Below are positions 61,170 through 64,000 of a stretch of 64,000 bases of DNA, one piece after another; positions within the stretch are counted from its first letter, which is position 1, and each line of letters begins with the position of its first letter. This DNA is from Arthrobacter sp. MMS18-M83 (GTDB lineage Bacteria; Actinomycetota; Actinomycetes; Actinomycetales; Micrococcaceae): positions 4,712,001-4,776,000 of the forward strand of contig NZ_CP113343.1 in NCBI RefSeq assembly GCF_026683955.1, read 5' to 3'. A model generated the notes under the pieces. The model did not search any database and was not told where the DNA came from. It saw only the letters and a list, made by a program, of their open reading frames with translations. Both the position numbers and the translations under genes were made by a program.

Positions 61170-62861
61170 GTGACCATCGCAGCCACAAGCACTCCGACTG
61201 CACCCGCGACCACAACCGCGGCCGCTCCCATCACCATGCTCAACCCGGACTTCCCGTTCCCCTATGACGACTTCCTCGCACACCCTGCAGGGATCGGCAG
61301 CGTCCCCGAAGCCATGCACGGCACCGAAGTGGCAGTCGTCGGCGCGGGCCTTTCCGGACTTGTTGCCGCCTACGAACTCATGAAGATGGGCCTCAAGCCT
61401 GTCATTTACGAATCCTCCAGGATCGGCGGCCGCCTCCGCGGCGGGACCCAGCCGGGACAGTCCGGCCCCGTGGCGGACCTCGGCGGCATGCGCTTCCCGC
61501 GGTCGGGACGGTCCTTCTTCCACTACGCCGACAAGGTCGGGATCCAGACCCAGCCGTTCCCCAACCCGCTCACCCCGGCAGCGGGCAGCACGGTGATCGA
61601 ACTCGGCGGACAGGCGCACTACGCCGAGACCGCCGCGGATCTTCCACAGTTCTTTGCCGACGTCGCTGCCGCGTGGGACGACTGCCTCGAGGAACGTGCC
61701 CACTTCACGGCGATGCAGGAAGCCATCCGCAACCGCGACCTGGCCACCATCAAGAAACTCTGGAACGAGTTGGTCCCGAAGTTCGACGACGTCTCCTTCT
61801 CCGGCTACCTCGCCACCTCCAAGGCGTTCTCCGCCCTGCCGTTCGAATACCGGGAGGCCTTCGGCCAGGTCGGCTTCGGCACCGGCGGCTGGGACACCAA
61901 CTTCCCGGATTCGTTCCTCGAAATCCTCCGCGTGGTCTACGTGGACGCCGACGCCGAGCAGCACCGGATCATCGGCGGCGCACAGCTTCTCCCGGAGCGG
62001 CTGTGGCTGCACGCGCCGGAGGGCCTGGCTCATTGGCCGGCCGGCACCTGCCTGGCATCGCTGCACGGGGGCCACCCCCTTGGGGCCGTGACTTCCGTAC
62101 GACGGCTGGCCAACGACGACGGCACCCCGGGCGACATCGCAGTCACGGACCGCTGGGGACGAACTGCCGAATACCCGGCGGTTATCGCCACCTGCCAGAG
62201 CTGGCTGCTTTCGGCGCGCATCGGCGTCGACGAATCGCTCTTCAGCCACAAACTGTGGACCGCGATCGAACGCAGCCACTACATGCAGTCGTCCAAGACC
62301 TTCGTGGTGGTGGACCGGCCCTTCTGGAAGGACATCGACCCCGAAACCGGACGCCAGATCATGAGCACCACGCTTACGGACAGGCTCACCCGCGGAACCT
62401 ACCTCCTGGACAACGGCCCGGACCAGCCAGCCCTGGTCTGCCTGTCCTACACGTGGAACGACGACGCCCTCAAGTGGCTCCCCTTGGATGCCGACGAACG
62501 GGTCCGGCTCATGCTGCACTCCCTCAAGCAGATCTACCCTACGGTGGACATTGCCTCGCACATCGTCGGCGATCCGATCACGGTCTCCTGGGAGGATGAT
62601 CCCAACTTCATGGGCGCCTTCAGCGACAACCTCCCCGGCCACTACCGCTACCAGGAACGGCTCTACACCCACTTCATGCAAGAAGGTCACTTGCCGGAAC
62701 ACCGCGGCATCTTCCTCGCAGGAGACGACATCTCCTGGACCGGAGGCTGGGCCGACGGAGCCGTGACCACGGGCCTCAACGCGGTGTGGGGAGTCATGAC
62801 GCAGCTCGGCGGCGGCACCCCGGGGACAACCCCGGCCCTGGCGACCGCTTCGAAGAACTGA
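61170..62861 (+). CDS. Flavin-dependent L-amino-acid 2-monooxygenase (lysine 2-monooxygenase/DavB-like)
   Basis: FAD enzyme of the monoamine-oxidase fold. The FAD motif GAGLSG is at residues 58-63, with YESSRIGGRLR and LGGMRFP next. As I recall the Pseudomonas lysine monooxygenase, several blocks are nearly identical: ELMKMGLKPVIYE, PFPNPLTPA-GSTVI, AFGQVGFGTGGWD, MQSSKTFVVVDRPFWKD and GIFLAGDDISWT. The expected reaction is oxidative decarboxylation of an L-amino acid to its amide. 563 residues from a GTG after AAGGAC; the first 20 residues are Thr/Ala-rich. Alternative: another amino acid such as Arg, Phe or Trp as substrate. Confidence 0.85.
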   Translation: MTIAATSTPTAPATTTAAAPITMLNPDFPFPYDDFLAHPAGIGSVPEAMHGTEVAVVGAGLSGLVAAYELMKMGLKPVIYESSRIGGRLRGGTQPGQSGPVADLGGMRFPRSGRSFFHYADKVGIQTQPFPNPLTPAAGSTVIELGGQAHYAETAADLPQFFADVAAAWDDCLEERAHFTAMQEAIRNRDLATIKKLWNELVPKFDDVSFSGYLATSKAFSALPFEYREAFGQVGFGTGGWDTNFPDSFLEILRVVYVDADAEQHRIIGGAQLLPERLWLHAPEGLAHWPAGTCLASLHGGHPLGAVTSVRRLANDDGTPGDIAVTDRWGRTAEYPAVIATCQSWLLSARIGVDESLFSHKLWTAIERSHYMQSSKTFVVVDRPFWKDIDPETGRQIMSTTLTDRLTRGTYLLDNGPDQPALVCLSYTWNDDALKWLPLDADERVRLMLHSLKQIYPTVDIASHIVGDPITVSWEDDPNFMGAFSDNLPGHYRYQERLYTHFMQEGHLPEHRGIFLAGDDISWTGGWADGAVTTGLNAVWGVMTQLGGGTPGTTPALATASKN

Positions 62862-62930
62862 AACCCTTCCGCCTCCCCTAGGCAGTCCTGGCGGTAACCG
62901 GACGGCTGAAACGATCGTGATCCTGGCGAC

Positions 62931-62948
62931 GTTGCCGTTGCCGTTGCC
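62931..62948. repeat. Three tandem GTTGCC hexamers
   Basis: Short simple repeat in the 229-base gap between the flavoenzyme and the DUF222 gene. The remainder of the gap shows nothing I can assign. Confidence 0.8.
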
Positions 62949-63090
62949 GCGCCGCTGCTTATCTTGACGCTGGACGGATCCTTGGATGGCTGTACAACCA
63001 CTCTCCGGGCGCCGGTCGGTGTCCGCGAGAGGTGCGCACCGGCCGAAGCGGCGGCACTTAATTGTCGGTGCCTCCTGCGATGCTGTGGGT

Positions 63091-64000
63091 ATGGATGGAA
63101 GGACAGCCTGGACTGCGGACAGCAGGGCGGCCGTGGAGGCCATTGCCGCGTCCGTTGCTGTGCTTGCTGGCTTGAGCGGCGCCGGCGCGGTGCGCTCCGA
63201 GACGCCCGGCCTCGATTCCCCGCGGGACGCCGTTTTTCCCGCGGCACGCCGAGTCCCCGCCGGGCGCCTATCCGCTGCGGCGCCTGGCGGATGATTGCCT
63301 GGACGGCCTCGCCGAGGTGGCCCGGCTGGAAGCCAGGACCGCCGCGCTGAAAGCGACGCTCGCCGCGGACTACGTCCACGCGGCCAGGCTCCTGGCGGGG
63401 CCGGCGGCATCACCGCAGGAACGCACCGCCCAGGAGCTGGCCCTGCTCGCCGAGGTCGCCTGCGTCCTGACCGTCAGCGAACGAACCGCCGGCGCGCTCC
63501 TGTCCGAAAGCCAGGCACTGACCAAGGTGCTGCCGCGGACCCTGGCGGCCCTGCAGTCCGGGACGATCTCCTGGCAGCACGCCCGGATCATGGTCGAGGA
63601 AACCGGCGGCCTGGACCCCGCCGGGGCAGCCGCCCTGGAAGCGCACTTCCTGGACCCCGACGCACCCAACCCCGCCCGGGGGTGCCCGGCCGGGGACCTC
63701 GTCCCGTCCCGGTTCCGCACCAAGGCACGCACCTGGCGGGAACGCCACCACCCCGCCGGCCTCGAGGAACGCCACGCCGCACGAGCCCGGGACCGGCGCG
63801 TCGAATACCTCCCGGACCGTGACGGCATGGCATGGATCTCCGCCCACCTCCCGGCAGATACCGCCGCCGGGATCTGGGAACGGACCACCGCCGCCGCCCG
63901 CGCCCTCCAAGGCCCCCACGAGGCCCGCACCCTCGCCCAGCTCCGCGCCGACATCACCGCCACCTGGCTCCTCACCAACCACACCACCGGCGGGACAGTC
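63091..64000 (+). pseudogene. DUF222/13E12-type HNH endonuclease-like gene, frameshifted, 3' end outside window
   Basis: The frame starting at the ATG at 63091 encodes an N-terminus of the DUF222 kind (DSRAAVEAIAASVAVLAGLSG) but ends at a TGA at 63292. The remaining DUF222 domain continues one frame over from about 63236 to the window edge (PPGAYPLRRLADDCLDGLAEVARLEARTAALKATL is split across text here; key later parts are ERTAGALLSESQAL and SWQHARIMVEETGG). The second frame has no start codon before a GTG near 63317 and a stop at 63173. Removing one base, for example in the TTTTT run at 63232-63236, joins the two smoothly. This may be a real disruption or a sequencing error. The HNH motif would lie beyond the window. 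Confidence 0.7.

Noticed and set aside
61158..63413. Minus-strand open frame of 751 codons
   Set aside because: Lies opposite the flavoenzyme, whose motifs are unambiguous.
63370..63987. Minus-strand open frames in the DUF222 region
   Set aside because: The DUF222 domain is clear on the plus strand; the minus-strand proteins are low-complexity.

Overview
The window is a high-GC actinobacterial chromosome segment, most likely from the Micrococcaceae (Arthrobacter, Paenarthrobacter or Pseudarthrobacter type). The evidence is the codon bias, frequent GTG starts and ATGA/GTGA overlaps, an actinobacterial integration host factor (mIHF), a PriA with degenerate helicase motifs, an acVLRF1-type release factor, and the gene order aroE-aroC-aroK-aroB-efp-nusB ... 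pyrR-pyrB-pyrC-carA-carB-pyrF-mihF-gmk-rpoZ-coaBC-metK-priA. No rRNA, tRNA, CRISPR array, insertion sequence or origin was seen.

Layout. (1) 1-8.2 kb: leuS, cut by the left edge, behind a leader that encodes a short Ile-Leu-Leu-Leu peptide followed by a terminator-like stem. Next come the glycerol genes glpK, glpF and glpD on the minus strand, with a divergent SorC-type regulator. (2) 8.3-11.2 kb: aldo/keto reductase, alpha/beta hydrolase and a family 4 glycosyltransferase, overlapping and convergent with priA. (3) 11.2-26.4 kb: core minus-strand block priA, metK, coaBC, rpoZ, gmk, mihF and the complete pyrimidine operon headed by pyrR. A PyrR-binding-loop sequence lies at the pyrR ribosome-binding region. 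(4) 26.6-41.9 kb: an accessory island between pyrR and nusB. It holds a two-component system; a tightly overlapping plus-strand operon of three glycosyltransferases, an ABC exporter and three aminoglycoside-phosphotransferase-like kinases (two of them a tandem duplication); a UDP-glucose dehydrogenase; a secreted phosphoesterase-family protein; and an orphan glutamate-type binding lipoprotein. This is the best candidate in the window for an undescribed system, probably assembly and export of a phosphorylated, uronic-acid-containing glycan or glycoconjugate. (5) 41.9-55.5 kb: core minus-strand block nusB, efp, a TPR protein, aroB, aroK, aroC, aroE, mltG, ruvX, alaS, two small conserved proteins, rpsD and rarA. 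(6) 55.6-62.9 kb: acVLRF1 release factor, then a PucR-type regulator divergent from an overlapping operon of amino-acid permease, M20 amidohydrolase, nitrilase-family amidase and a lysine-2-monooxygenase-like flavoenzyme. The last two resemble the DavA/DavB pair of lysine catabolism. (7) 63.1-64 kb: the start of a DUF222 (13E12-type) HNH gene with an apparent frameshift, cut by the right edge.

How the parts work together. The glp genes take up, phosphorylate and oxidise glycerol. The pyr operon makes UMP, and the adjoining genes supply GMP kinase, RNA polymerase omega, CoA, SAM and replication restart. The aro genes make chorismate. The island genes look like one glycan assembly/export route with UDP-glucuronate supplied by the dehydrogenase. 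The right-hand operon looks like import and oxidative decarboxylation of an amino acid through its amide.
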